Part shown: one piece after another, positions 40,746 through 50,538 of the stretch
How the letters are laid out: each line of letters begins with the position of its first letter
Position numbering within the stretch: position 1 is the stretch's first letter
DNA from: Trypanosoma brucei gambiense DAL972
Lineage: Eukaryota > Euglenozoa > Kinetoplastea > Trypanosomatida > Trypanosomatidae
NCBI RefSeq assembly: GCF_000210295.1
Contig: NC_026740.1
Span: forward strand, 1 to 64,000
Direction: 5' to 3'
DNA: 64,000 bases
Program-made: the position numbers and the translations under genes
Notes under the pieces: generated by a model
What the model saw: the letters and a program-made list of their open reading frames with translations, nothing else
Database searches by the model: none
Told to the model about the DNA's origin: nothing

Positions 40746-41327
40746 CTACAGTTTTGAGATGGCCGCACGTCGGGTTTTGTTTGGTGATTTCGTGTCGTTG
40801 AAAACTTTAGTGTGGTCGGCTCTGGCGCATAAAACTGTTTTCCCATTTTGTTCCTGTCGCACCTCGGCGCTAAGGGAGCAAATCCGGCGACCCGACCGCA
40901 GGAGACGACTCACCAAAATAAAAGGACGCTCTGAAAGAAGGGGTCGCACGAAATCAATCGTTAGAGAAACGGAGACATGTTTCATTTTCACTAGAAGAGC
41001 CAAATGTGCAGATGTTAGTGCATCAATAAGGAATGACAAGACCCCTTGATCCACGTACACGTCGCCTGTTTTATTGAGGGAATCATGTGATGCGAGCGTT
41101 TTACTCGCTTTCATGGGCCACTCAACAACTGATCCGTTTAAATCAGATGCATCGCCTCCAAGAGACGTGCTGGCAGCCATTGCGCCGCTACCAACAAATG
41201 TCATACGTACATTCTTCACATTCAAACTTGCATGGCGGAGCGCGACATCTCTCGTGCATTGCGTAGTTGCAGCGAAGAAGTCCTCGATTCGGCGCTCAGT
41301 ACTTGGGCTTATTTCGTTGTAGTCCAT
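40746..41327 (-). CDS. Thioesterase-superfamily (hot-dog fold) protein
   Basis: 193 residues from the ATG at 41327; the upstream frame to 41399 is basic, low-complexity leader. The second half has the PaaI/ACOT13-type hot-dog pattern: DQGVLSFLIDALTS (the long helix, normally HGGxxxTLxD), VSVSLTIDFVRPL, and RSGRRICSLSAEVRQ with the final strand VLCARADHT. Family members hydrolyse acyl-CoA thioesters. The usual His-Gly-Gly at the helix start is replaced by Asp-Gln-Gly, and Asp of the LIDAL helix is kept, so activity is not certain. It overlaps no neighbour and is 300 bases upstream of the RRM gene. Confidence 0.8.
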   Translation of the reverse strand: MDYNEISPSTERRIEDFFAATTQCTRDVALRHASLNVKNVRMTFVGSGAMAASTSLGGDASDLNGSVVEWPMKASKTLASHDSLNKTGDVYVDQGVLSFLIDALTSAHLALLVKMKHVSVSLTIDFVRPLLSERPFILVSRLLRSGRRICSLSAEVRQEQNGKTVLCARADHTKVFNDTKSPNKTRRAAISKL

Positions 41328-41899
41328 GCTTATTTCTTTTTGTTTTTTCTTCCTAATGATTCTTTTTTCCCTTCCCCTCCCCCTAGTGGTCTTAACCAAA
41401 CAAGTGCAAATACACGTATTTTAAAACCATGCGATAGGGGAAACTCGGTGAGGTGTTCGCATCTGGAGCATCAATCTTCAGTAGTCACTGGGTTGTACGT
41501 GTGAGGTGCGTTTACAGCCTTCCCGTAGCGACATGCAAATAAATATCAACAACTACTCGTGTCGCAAGCGCCATGAAAAAAAAAAAACGCGTCTTGGTGC
41601 CATCCGCAAATAATTGTTTGTAATGGAAGTTTGCCAGCACGCGAGACGCCTTTTTATTTCGCCACGCGGCTGCAACCCCTAACCCCTCCCCCCCCAAAAA
41701 AAAAAAAATAATAATAAATACGGCCCAACGCGCCGTCGCGCCCCCGCGATCGCGCTCATTTGAGCTCGAAGGGATAATATGACGAAGAACCGCCTCCCAC
41801 TCCCCGCCTTCGTTTGCGAATGTGTTTTGAATTGACAAGGATAAAAATTGAACAAAATAAAAAAAAAAACGACCACAAGTACAAAGCATAGATCGAATG
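41328..41899. other. Intergenic, no gene seen
   Basis: 570 bases between hydrolase and thioesterase genes. It contains a T-rich minus-strand tract (poly-A on plus at 41577-41587 and 41695-41709) and a C8-9 tract at 41687-41696. No coding sequence supported. Confidence 0.4.
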
Positions 41900-42988
41900 C
41901 TAGGAAGTTTGCAGAGTCTCCAATCGCCTAGCAAACCCAGCTATAAGGGAGGTTGTGCCACTCAAATCATCATAAAAAACATTATGACCTGCTTTCGGTA
42001 ATATGTGTTCTTCCGTTGTTGCAATACTACAGCCTTTCCATAGGCCCTGGAGGCGTTTGTGCCTTCCCACTTCAGACTCGGCTCCTAATATGGAAAGAAT
42101 AGGAACATCAATTTCCCCCCGTGCACAAACCCTCGCATCAGCGTCAGTTAAGAAAATGGATCCGTTGCGTAAGTTTTCATCCAATACGGGAAGGTTGCAC
42201 CTCCACGATACATCAGGTGGCGCACCACCGCTTTTACGAATAATTTGTAAGTTAGTTGTGAGAAACCCCTGCAGCCTTCTGTCCCGAATGCCACACCGAT
42301 TGAATTCCTCATGAGCACTGCGCATGTCCGTTATTGCCGAGAGACGCACCCTCCTCATATAATCAATATATTCATGTAACAAATTACGAAGTGACGACGG
42401 GAATAAGGATTTAGTGAGGGGCGGCATGTCCAGGCTGACAAAACCGGCAACGGGCGCCCGGTGCACATCTCCATGGCGATGATCCAAAAGGTATTTTGCC
42501 CACGTCAAGGTACCCATGCTATGACCAACGGCTATAATCCTTGGTGTCATTAAATTACCCTCAGCCCGCTTCCCCGCCACAACATATCCGTGCCAATGCA
42601 GCCATTCACGCAAATCAGCCACCATATCTTCAAGTGTGTGAGTTGAGGTGTGCGGTGATCTGCCATGATTTCGACTGTCCACAACGATGGCCTCCACCGA
42701 AGCCGCCATGCGTTCCGTTGCTAAACATTCATGCAGCCGTCGGGCAAGCGACATAAGCGAACCTCCATGACTCAGAAATCCGTGCAAAAAGATGAAATGC
42801 ACGGGGTTTTCCGGTGAGGAAACCCTCGCCGTATTTGATACCCTCGTGCTGTGGAGTTTAACGGGCGCCCTCACATTCCCCATGCGGTCAGAGCTCCTGA
42901 AACTATATGCCGGTTTCTTTTCCCTCCCCCCAACGGCGCGAGACTGAGAAAATCGTAAAAAGAAAAGGATATGAGTAAAGGAAGGCAT
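41900..42988 (-). CDS. Alpha/beta hydrolase
   Basis: 362 residues from the ATG at 42988. The fold is plain: oxyanion-hole motif FLHGFLSHGG near 67-76, VVDSRNHGRSPH at about 102-113, nucleophile elbow GHSMG with Ser157, and a C-terminal histidine in KAGHNVFYDDL. The pattern resembles the ABHD11/YbfF esterase group. The N-terminal 55 residues before the hydrolase domain are basic (LRFSQSRAVGGREKK) and could be a mitochondrial presequence, in line with ABHD11. It should hydrolyse an ester or lipid; the substrate is unknown. Confidence 0.9.
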   Translation of the reverse strand: MPSFTHILFFLRFSQSRAVGGREKKPAYSFRSSDRMGNVRAPVKLHSTRVSNTARVSSPENPVHFIFLHGFLSHGGSLMSLARRLHECLATERMAASVEAIVVDSRNHGRSPHTSTHTLEDMVADLREWLHWHGYVVAGKRAEGNLMTPRIIAVGHSMGTLTWAKYLLDHRHGDVHRAPVAGFVSLDMPPLTKSLFPSSLRNLLHEYIDYMRRVRLSAITDMRSAHEEFNRCGIRDRRLQGFLTTNLQIIRKSGGAPPDVSWRCNLPVLDENLRNGSIFLTDADARVCARGEIDVPILSILGAESEVGRHKRLQGLWKGCSIATTEEHILPKAGHNVFYDDLSGTTSLIAGFARRLETLQTS

Positions 42989-43195
42989 CCTTTAGACCGT
43001 AGCCAAGCAGCTCCCAATTGATCATGTTTCCCGAAACAAGCAAGCAAACAATATTGTTCCCATTTCTTCGTTATTAATGCACCAGACATCTCGACTCGAG
43101 TGAAAAATATGACGATAAATTGATTGTTGCGGAAACGAGTGGCCCTTGTACCGCTGCCCAGTCAGGAGTGCCGTTCAAATATCGGAAAAGTCAAT

Positions 43196-43915
43196 CTATT
43201 GCATGCAAGCACAGGCTTCCTGTAAGAAAATACCGTTTGTTTTGTATTCAACACTGCTGTTGCATTCACATCCTCCTTTTGGTGATGCACCGGACGAACG
43301 ATGTCGCGAAAAGACAACCTTCCCAACGGCTATTTGATATATCAAAAAAGTTTCAGTTTTCCATAGTTCTGTACCAAACCAATGAAAACACAGAGATGTC
43401 TGCAGAGTTTTCCCAAATAAACTTTCTTCACACTCCAGCACGGGGAACCGCTCGGTGACTTTGCTAAGGGGATGTGGCGTGACAAAATCACAAAACAACT
43501 TCCTTCTTGTTTGTATTGTGTGTGTGTGGTTTCTGTTCGTACCAGAAAATGCACACGCTAATACCGACGTTATCTTCCGATACGCGTGATTGGTTTCGAA
43601 GTTTATACAGTCAGTCGAAGTGGTTAGAACCTTAGTTGGAGTGGTGAAACGTAAATAAGCTCCTCTGTCACTTGCAAAAGTGGTGGTCCTCCTTTTTCCC
43701 TTGACGGCGAAAACTGTCCTCCAAAAACCCGGCGACATCACTTCATGATGCTGCACAGTAACCGATTCAAAAGTTTGTAGTGCCCAACTTGTCACGGTTT
43801 CGTTTCGATTAGTAATAGTGATGGGATATTTTAACCATACAAGTGAAATAACTGCTGGAGCTTTCCAGTGCCGCAACACCAAAAACTGTGTACAAGGAAC
43901 TGAGGCCAAGGACAT
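43196..43915 (-). CDS. Hypothetical protein, uncertain
   Basis: 239 codons from an ATG at 43915, with mixed composition and many Thr and Cys. No family, signal peptide or convincing membrane segment was seen. The length is above what chance would readily give in this A+T-rich setting, and it lies on the same strand as its neighbours between the hydrolase and the surface-protein array. It may be a species-specific gene or a long chance ORF in UTR sequence. Confidence 0.35.
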   Translation of the reverse strand: MSLASVPCTQFLVLRHWKAPAVISLVWLKYPITITNRNETVTSWALQTFESVTVQHHEVMSPGFWRTVFAVKGKRRTTTFASDRGAYLRFTTPTKVLTTSTDCINFETNHAYRKITSVLACAFSGTNRNHTHTIQTRRKLFCDFVTPHPLSKVTERFPVLECEESLFGKTLQTSLCFHWFGTELWKTETFLIYQIAVGKVVFSRHRSSGASPKGGCECNSSVEYKTNGIFLQEACACMQ

Positions 43916-44167
43916 TATGGGGAAGCATAGAGGAGAATTGTTTCGATCCTCTCTTACAACAAATGTGGCAGGCAGTACATAACACCGATAGCATGGAAAA
44001 CAAAACCATAGGCGTCACTCTATTTTCTCACCTTACCCCCTCCCCCCAATAATAGATGCGGCGTCAAGTGGTGAAAGTTGTCTTGCACAAACAACACAAT
44101 ATCGAGTAATTTGTAGCGCCTTTTTTTTTCTTGTTTAACTGTTAGTACGAGGAGAACATCATGATTG

Positions 44168-44395
44168 TTATTCCATTTTTTTCCTCGCGCGGCGTTGAAG
44201 GTGCTGAAAGTAAAAGTATGAAAACATTATCAAAATGAGTATAACCGCCAGGCATAGGAGCAACATCCCAAACACCTCAAAAATCACTACATGAGACTCC
44301 TTTTCCTTTGAAGCGCGCTCATTTCCATTAAATCCCGCATCGGTTACATTTGGAAATGAGGCCCCAACCAACAGAAAGTTATAAGATGCCAACAT
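44168..44395 (-). CDS. Small single-pass membrane protein, putative
   Basis: 75 codons from an ATG at 44395. A hydrophilic, Asn/Glu/Lys-bearing N-terminal half precedes one strong membrane segment (MLLLCLAVILILIMFSYFYF), ended by a basic stop-transfer tail (RRARKKME). That ordered pattern favours a real small membrane protein. It has no recognisable family. Same strand as the surrounding cluster. Confidence 0.4.
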   Translation of the reverse strand: MLASYNFLLVGASFPNVTDAGFNGNERASKEKESHVVIFEVFGMLLLCLAVILILIMFSYFYFQHLQRRARKKME

Positions 44396-45222
44396 CCCAA
44401 CACCTGTTGGTTGCGCACCGCAGCGCGAAATAGTAATTATACCAAAAATATGCTTACCTTTCCCCCCTTACGATTCCTAATTTAAGAAACAATAATTCCC
44501 CCCTCCTCCAACCTGAGTGTGCTATTAATCAAATAAAAACAACAATAACAATAACATGAACATGAACATGAACACAATGGAGTTGGTGACTGGTTAAGTA
44601 ACACTGAGCCGCGTTACAGCCAACTTCGAACATAACAATGTAACAAGAGGCGCCGTATGGAAAGTGCCGTTTGTTGTCTGAAATTACAGCCTAAGGATTG
44701 GCGCAGCACACATTACTCATATGATAATCTCACTTTTGCAATTCAGATATTGGGAAATGCAACCTTCCGCAAACCCCATCATCACGCATTTCCATTTAAA
44801 AAGGGGTTTAAACCTGATAAAAAAAAAAAAAAAAAGAAAGCAAAGAGAAAATGTTATCCTCCTCCACCCCTGTTGTGTGGAGACTAAAAAAGCGGACGTT
44901 ACTGAAAAGCCATTGTTAGTTTCGTGACCAAACACGCATGATTAGAGAACCATTTACGCACCATTACGAACCGTCTCGCTTCACCGTGCAACAATTAAAG
45001 CTGCAAAGATATGAAAAAAAAAATGAGTTCCAGAATTGCATTGCCACGGCGACGCGATAATGCGATGAAAGATAAATGTCTATAAAAAATATATATGACC
45101 AAATCGGTATTAAAAATTTTAAAAACAGCGTACTTCATTACATAACATAACACTGCACTACAAAGCAACCCACCACCATAATGGAGCGAATGCAAAAACA
45201 CAATGCCCAGTGAAAAAAAAAC
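44396..45222. other. Intergenic flank of the surface-protein array
   Basis: No gene supported. It contains a (CATGAA)n run at 44553-44574 and a poly-A tract at 44819-44834. The unique sequence ends at 45222, where array homology begins. Confidence 0.4.
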
Positions 45223-45245
45223 GCAAGTGGAAAGACATTCTACAA
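45223..45245 (-). pseudogene. 23-bp residual COG7 fragment at array left end
   Basis: These 23 bases match the COG7 coding sequence at 51763-51785 (gcaagtggaaagacattctacaa) and are followed by the same intergenic block seen after the larger COG7 fragment at 48164. This marks the left junction of the array and is the smallest visible COG7 scrap. Confidence 0.75.
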
Positions 45246-46356
45246 CAGCGACCAAATCATGCATTAAACAAATTCCTTTCCCTCCAATAAAACTCACATT
45301 CGGTTAATTACACACCTGGCGCCCACAAGTCAAAATGTGCAATGCGCTAAAGATGTTGTGACTGCAGGATTGTACATCTCAAATAACATTCTCACAAGTA
45401 TTGACTCTTCCGGCAGGTCTTCCAACTGAAGGTACGAATAATCAAACGCCGTCAACTCGCAACATTTAAAAGAAAATTATTTCTCTCCTTTCCTTCAGAG
45501 ACTTTGAAATTGGAGGTTCTGCACAAATCCTCAATCCTCCGGCAGGTGTAAGCTCCACTTCATTTCAGTGGTCAGATACATAACTAAATGAAAGTAAAGT
45601 ATAACTAAACGACAGAGAGATTAAAGCAAAGGGGAAAACAAGTAACGACACTTACAAACAAGAAACAAGATAGTAAAATAAGTAAGTGGAAAGAAACTTA
45701 GGGAATCTAGAAGAAACATGCAGATGAAATAAAAAGAATATGGAGTCCCAAAACACATCACAACGATAAAAACTGAATACCCCATGACAATAAAAATGGA
45801 AACAATTGTGTGGAGGGAAGGGTTATAAAAGAAAAAAAATAATAATAATGTTATCGTCTTTTTTTATCAAAAAAAATAAATAAATAAAAATGAAGTGAAG
45901 CAGATAAAATAGCAGATGGGTATAGCCGCTATTTGAACACTTTCACAATAAATCCATCAACAAACGATGGGTAAGATGCGGTGTCTCAACAATGCAGCGT
46001 CTGCACACAGAAATCTACAGTGTCATGTGCCCACCCGAATGTTTAAAGACGCCACACCAATAGGATAGCATTTAAAAAACAATAATAACAGAAAAGATAA
46101 ATATGTGGGAGACGTATGGTTCAAAAAAATGAGTAAAAAGACTTTTTTGTAGCACTGGTGCGGTACGTAAAAATTTAGTATACCATTGAATTAAATAAGA
46201 ATATAATAATGAAACGACCAGCGAAGAAAGCATAGGGGTGAGAAACACCGTAAGTGGCCCCTCCCGTTGCAGTAGCGCCCTGTAACACGTGTTTAGCTAA
46301 CGCCTAACTTCGACCTGTCGACACGGTAAGAGGATTAGGGAAACAGTTGACAGCTT
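45246..46356. repeat. Array intergenic block, copy 1
   Basis: Starts cagcgaccaaatcatgc and recurs at 48165-49249. The copies are near identical to about 45807, then differ over roughly 95 bases (this one has a poly-A/TAA stretch), then agree again from about 45903 to the surface-protein stop codon. It serves as 3' UTR and spacer of the surface-protein gene, a likely place for stage-specific control. Confidence 0.8.
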
Positions 46357-47268
46357 TTAAAAATGTGCGGCAGCACTGTGAAAAAGTGCTGCAAGAAGGA
46401 TCAGTAATGTGTATCCTCCTATAGATTCTGCATAGCTGCCGTCATTACCAACTTCTGCTTCCTCACCCTCATCGTCACCCAATTCCTGCACATGATCATC
46501 GTCAGAAATTTCCACTTTTCCTTCAGGATCCTTCTTCGGTACTTCCTCAACTTCCGTTCTTTCCGTCTCTGCCGTCCTTTCGGCTTCCTCAGCTGCCTTG
46601 CGTGCGTTGCTTTCAGCTGCCCTTGCTGCAACTCTTGCTTCGCTGGCACGCCGCACAGCAGCCTCTAATTGATCATATTCCGCCCTGAGATCAGCCATAC
46701 GCGCCCTCGCAGTGTTGCAGATTACTGTCATGAAAACGGCACAACCGGATTCCACAGCCTGTGTCAGTACCCAGGAACTAACTTCAAGTGGAGCATTGCA
46801 GTCTCTCGCAATTCGTCTTGCAGTACTGGCGGCACTATTGTCCTCTGCGACACTTTTCAGATAATCATCAACCAGAGCTACATTGTTGTTCGCGAGCGCT
46901 GAGGCATTGGCAGCGTATTGCTCCACATCCGACAGGGCCGTCTTGGCGGCATTCTCCGCGCTCTCTGCTTCCTTTAGGGCAGCGCGAGCGCGTCCGACGG
47001 CCTCCTCCACCTTGGGAGTACTCGAAAAGGCATCCTCCGCTCGTCTCACGGCATCTTGGCAACCTTCTCTCGCTTTAGAGGCATCCGAGACATTCGCTGC
47101 CGCCGACGTCTTGAACACTTTGACACTGTTGGGTACTCCATGCAGCGCTTCCGACATGAGACATGCCGCACTTACATGGCTCACTGTGTCTTGAAACCCT
47201 TCCCCACCTTTGGGACCGGTGGTGACATACGTAAGTATAGCAAGCAAGCACAAAAAACGGGCAGTCAT
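46357..47268 (-). CDS. SGE1: Alanine-rich GPI-type surface protein, array copy A (probable SGE1 family)
   Basis: 303 residues from the ATG at 47268. A signal peptide (MTARFLCLLAILTYVTTG) leads into an Ala/Glu-rich helical ectodomain with long heptad-like stretches (VGRARAALKEAESAENAAK, ARVAARAAESNARKAAEEAE), a few cysteines, an acidic tail (about residues 240-280), and a C-terminal hydrophobic segment (YTLLILLAALFHSAAAHF) ending at the stop, as expected for a GPI signal. From position on chromosome 7 and architecture I believe it belongs to the family described as SGE1/Fam10, surface proteins of salivary-gland epimastigotes; it also resembles BARP in composition. Family by architecture is sure, name less so. 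Its partner is at 49250. Confidence 0.78.
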   Translation of the reverse strand: MTARFLCLLAILTYVTTGPKGGEGFQDTVSHVSAACLMSEALHGVPNSVKVFKTSAAANVSDASKAREGCQDAVRRAEDAFSSTPKVEEAVGRARAALKEAESAENAAKTALSDVEQYAANASALANNNVALVDDYLKSVAEDNSAASTARRIARDCNAPLEVSSWVLTQAVESGCAVFMTVICNTARARMADLRAEYDQLEAAVRRASEARVAARAAESNARKAAEEAERTAETERTEVEEVPKKDPEGKVEISDDDHVQELGDDEGEEAEVGNDGSYAESIGGYTLLILLAALFHSAAAHF

Positions 47269-47543
47269 GATTATCCTGAATTGCTGTAGTGGTAGTTGTT
47301 AAAATGAATGTTAAGTCTAAATGCAGGCAACAGTAGGAAAGAGTGGGTAAATGTTTGTATTAATAATTCCCCCCCCTCGTGGAAAGCAGTTGTAACATGG
47401 GAGGAGGCATGGATGTTGTTCTTTTTGTGATTTTAAAAATTTTTTGTGTTCAATTTTCTGAGCATTGCTTTATTGGAAGAGATGACGGGACTTATTGCTT
47501 TTTCACAGTTGCCGTCGCTAACGGTAGTTGCGTTTCACTATGG

Positions 47544-47710
47544 TTATTCTTTCGACTGTCCCTGTTCAGCTATAAGTTCTCGAATGGCGATTGTGCTTCC
47601 AGATTTTATACTTGCAGTTTTTAATCGGGAGAGAACGCTTTCCAGTCGCTCGAAAGGATCATCACTAACTGCAGCCAGAATGCTTTTCAAATAACTCAAG
47701 TCGGTTACAA
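47544..47710 (-). pseudogene. COG7 pseudogene, 3' fragment
   Basis: Matches the last 167 bases of the intact COG7 (50539-50705) at an offset of 2995, including the stop codon. It is joined directly to the fragment beginning at 47711, with the 626 bases in between (50706-51331 of the intact gene) missing. It is non-functional. Confidence 0.88.
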
Positions 47711-48164
47711 AATGACAGCGACTGGACGAGTGCCACCTTCCATCGGCTCACACAGATCGGTAATGTTTTGTCAGGAAAGAACTGAAGAACGGCCTTTACA
47801 GCTTCCATCAGTCCATTCATAACTACTTGAAATCGATCATACTTCATGATAGATTGCGAATCCTTTAAGAGGTCTTCGACGCGCTCTGCTTCTCGCCGTG
47901 CAAATGATTCCAGCACCTTAGGTTGCTCGAATATGTGTGCAAGCTCAGTTTGAGTATAAAAATTAATTTGCTCTGCAATATCGTCCCGCCTACACAAACT
48001 GTTTTTAACGTTTCTTCCGTCCTCAGCACCAACACATACCTTCGGAGGAGTAGAATCAATTTTAATACTAAGCTGCCTTACTGCCTCAAAGCAGGAAATA
48101 AGCTCAACATTCCTCTCCACACACTGCAAAATGGGAGTTAAGCAAGTGGAAAGACATTCTACAA
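47711..48164 (-). pseudogene. COG7 pseudogene, internal fragment
   Basis: Matches 51332-51785 of intact COG7 at an offset of 3621. It ends abruptly at 48164, where the array intergenic block begins. The fragment lacks the COG7 N-terminal half and start. A 183-codon ORF (47665-48216) reads partly through it, starting in the array block and ending out of frame past the deletion; it is probably not a real protein. Confidence 0.88.
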
Positions 48165-49249
48165 CAGCGACCAAATCATGCATTAAACAAATTCCTTTCC
48201 CTCCAATAAAACTCACATTCGGTTAATTACACACCTGGCGCCCACAAGTCAAAATGTGCAATGCGCTAAAGATGTTGTGACTGCAGGATTGTACATCTCA
48301 AATAACATTCTCACAAGTATTGACTCTTCCGGCAGGTCTTCCAACTGAAGGTACGAATAATCAAACGCCGTCAACTCGCAACATTTAAAAGAAAATTATT
48401 TCTCTCCTTTCCTTCAGAGACTTTGAAATTGGAGGTTCTGCACAAATCCTCAATCCTCCGGCAGGTGTAAGCTCCACTTCATTTCAGTGGTCAGATACAT
48501 AACTAAATGAAAGTAAAGTATAACTAAACGACAGAGAGATTAAAGCAAAGGGGAAAACAAGTAACGACACTTACAAACAAGAAACAAGATAGTAAAATAA
48601 GTAAGTGGAAAGAAACTTAGGGAATCTAGAAGAAACATGCAGATGAAATAAAAAGAATATGGAGTCCCAAAACACATCGCAACGATAAAAACTGAATACC
48701 CCATGACAATAAAAATGGAAACAATTGTGTGGAAGAAAACACTGACAAAATAAATAAAAATAAAATAACAATATCACTATTTGAAAAAAAAAAAGAATCA
48801 AGGGCAAAACGAGTCAGATAAAATAGCAGATGGGTATAGCCGCTATTTGAACACTTTCACAATAAATCCATCAACAAACGATGGGTAAGATGCGGTGTCT
48901 CGACAATGCAGCGTCTGCACACAGAAATCTACAGTGTCATGCGCCCACCCGAATGTTTAAAGACGCCACACCAATAGGATAGCATTTAAAAAATAATAAT
49001 AACAGAAAAGATAAATATGTGGGAGACGTATGGTTCAAAAAAATGAGTAAAAAGACTTTTTTGTAGCACTGGTGCGGTACGTAAAAATTTAGTATACCAT
49101 TGAATTAAATAAGAATATAATAATGAAACGACCAGCGAAGAAAGCATAGGGGTGAGAAACACCGTAAGTGGCCCCTCCCGTTGCAGTAGCGCCCTGTAAA
49201 CACGTGTTTAGCTAACGCCTAACTTCGACCTGTCGACACGGTAAGAGGA
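48165..49249. repeat. Array intergenic block, copy 2
   Basis: Second copy of the block at 45246-46356. It differs mainly around 48731-48825, where it carries a different A-rich insert, and by small changes nearer the surface-protein gene. Confidence 0.8.
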
Positions 49250-50263
49250 TTAGGGAAACAGTTGACAGCTTTTAAAATGTGCGGCAGCACTGTGAAAAAG
49301 TGCTGCAAGAAGGATCAGTAATGTGTATCCTCCTATAGATTCTGCATAGCTGCCGTCATTACCAACTTCTGCTTCCTCACCCTCATCGTCACCCAATTCC
49401 TGCACATGATCATCGTCAGAAATTTCCACTTTTCCTTCAGGATCCTTCTTCGGTACTTCCTCAACTTCCGTTCTTTCCGTCTTTTCCTTGTCCTCTGGAA
49501 CCTCCACGTTTCCTTCAAATTCCTCCCTTGAAATCTCTTGAACTTTCGCTTCTTCCGTCTCTGCCGTCCTTTCGGCTTCCTCAGCTGCCTTGCGTGCGTT
49601 GCTTTCAGCTGCCCTTGCTGCAACTCTTGCTTCGCTGGCACGCCGCACAGCAGCCTCTAATTGATCATATTCCGCCCTGAGATCAACCATACGCGTCCTC
49701 GCGATCCTACATATTTCACCCATGAAAATAGCACATGCGGATTCCACAGCCTGTGTCAGCACCCAGGAGTTAACTCCTCTATTTGGGAGACTGCAGCCTC
49801 TCGCAATTCGTCTTGCAGTGCTGGCGGCACTATTGTCCTCTGCAACACTTTTCAGATAATCATCAATCGGAGCGGTCTTTCCGGCGGCGAGCAGTGGGGC
49901 ATTGGCCGCGTATTGCTCCACATCCGACAGGGCCGTCTTGGCGGCATTCTCCGCGCTCTCTGCTTCCTTTAGGGCAGCGCGAGCGCGTCCGACGGCCTCC
50001 TCCGCTTTGGGATTATTCCAAGAGGCATCCTCCGCTCGTCTCACGGCATCTTGGCAACCTTCTCTCGCTTTAGAGGCATCCGAGACATTCGCTGCCGCCG
50101 ACGTCTTGAACACTTTGACACTGTTGGGTACTCCATGCAGCGCTTCCGACATGAGACATGCCGCACTTACATGGCTCACTGTGTCTTGAAACCCTTCCCC
50201 ACCTTTGGGACCGGTGGTGACATACGTAAGTATAGCAAGCAAGCACAAAAAACGGGCAGTCAT
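49250..50263 (-). CDS. SGE1: Alanine-rich GPI-type surface protein, array copy B (probable SGE1 family), altered tail
   Basis: 337 residues from the ATG at 50263. The first 80 or so residues are identical to copy A. The middle (about 120-185) differs by clustered substitutions while flanks stay identical. The acidic C-terminal part has an insertion of about 33 codons (containing AKVQEISREEFEG) that partly repeats its neighbour. One base fewer in the A-run near the end (ttttaaaatg against ttttaaaaatg in copy A) removes the stop seen in copy A and adds KSCQLFP after the hydrophobic tail, which may weaken the GPI signal. Otherwise as for copy A: signal peptide, helical Ala/Glu-rich ectodomain, same likely role on the insect-stage surface. 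Confidence 0.76.
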   Translation of the reverse strand: MTARFLCLLAILTYVTTGPKGGEGFQDTVSHVSAACLMSEALHGVPNSVKVFKTSAAANVSDASKAREGCQDAVRRAEDASWNNPKAEEAVGRARAALKEAESAENAAKTALSDVEQYAANAPLLAAGKTAPIDDYLKSVAEDNSAASTARRIARGCSLPNRGVNSWVLTQAVESACAIFMGEICRIARTRMVDLRAEYDQLEAAVRRASEARVAARAAESNARKAAEEAERTAETEEAKVQEISREEFEGNVEVPEDKEKTERTEVEEVPKKDPEGKVEISDDDHVQELGDDEGEEAEVGNDGSYAESIGGYTLLILLAALFHSAAAHFKSCQLFP

Positions 50264-50538
50264 GATTATCCTGAATTGCTGTAGTGGTAGTTGTTAAAAT
50301 GAATGTTAAGTCTAAATGCAGGCAACAGTAGGAAAGAGTGGGTAAATGTTTGTATTAATAATTCCCCCCCCTCGTGGAAAGCAGTTGTAACATGGGAGGA
50401 GGCATGGATGTTGTTCTTTTTGTGATTTTTAAAATTTTTTGTGTTCAATTTTCTGAGCATTGCTTTATTGGAAGAGATGACGGGACTTATTGCTTTTTCA
50501 CAGTTGCCGTCGCTAACGGTAGTTGCGTTTCACTATGG

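Larger units (their letters stand above)
45223..50538 (-). repeat. Tandem array of surface-protein gene units (about 2.9-3.0 kb period)
   Basis: From left to right: COG7 scrap, intergenic block, surface gene A, intergenic, two-part COG7 fragment, intergenic block, surface gene B, intergenic, intact COG7. The junctions repeat at 45223 and 48142 (2919 apart) and the start codons at 47268 and 50263 (2995 apart). The region upstream of each gene (47269-47543 and 50264-50538) is the same length and nearly identical. I recall more copies in the reference strain; the number here is two. Confidence 0.85.
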
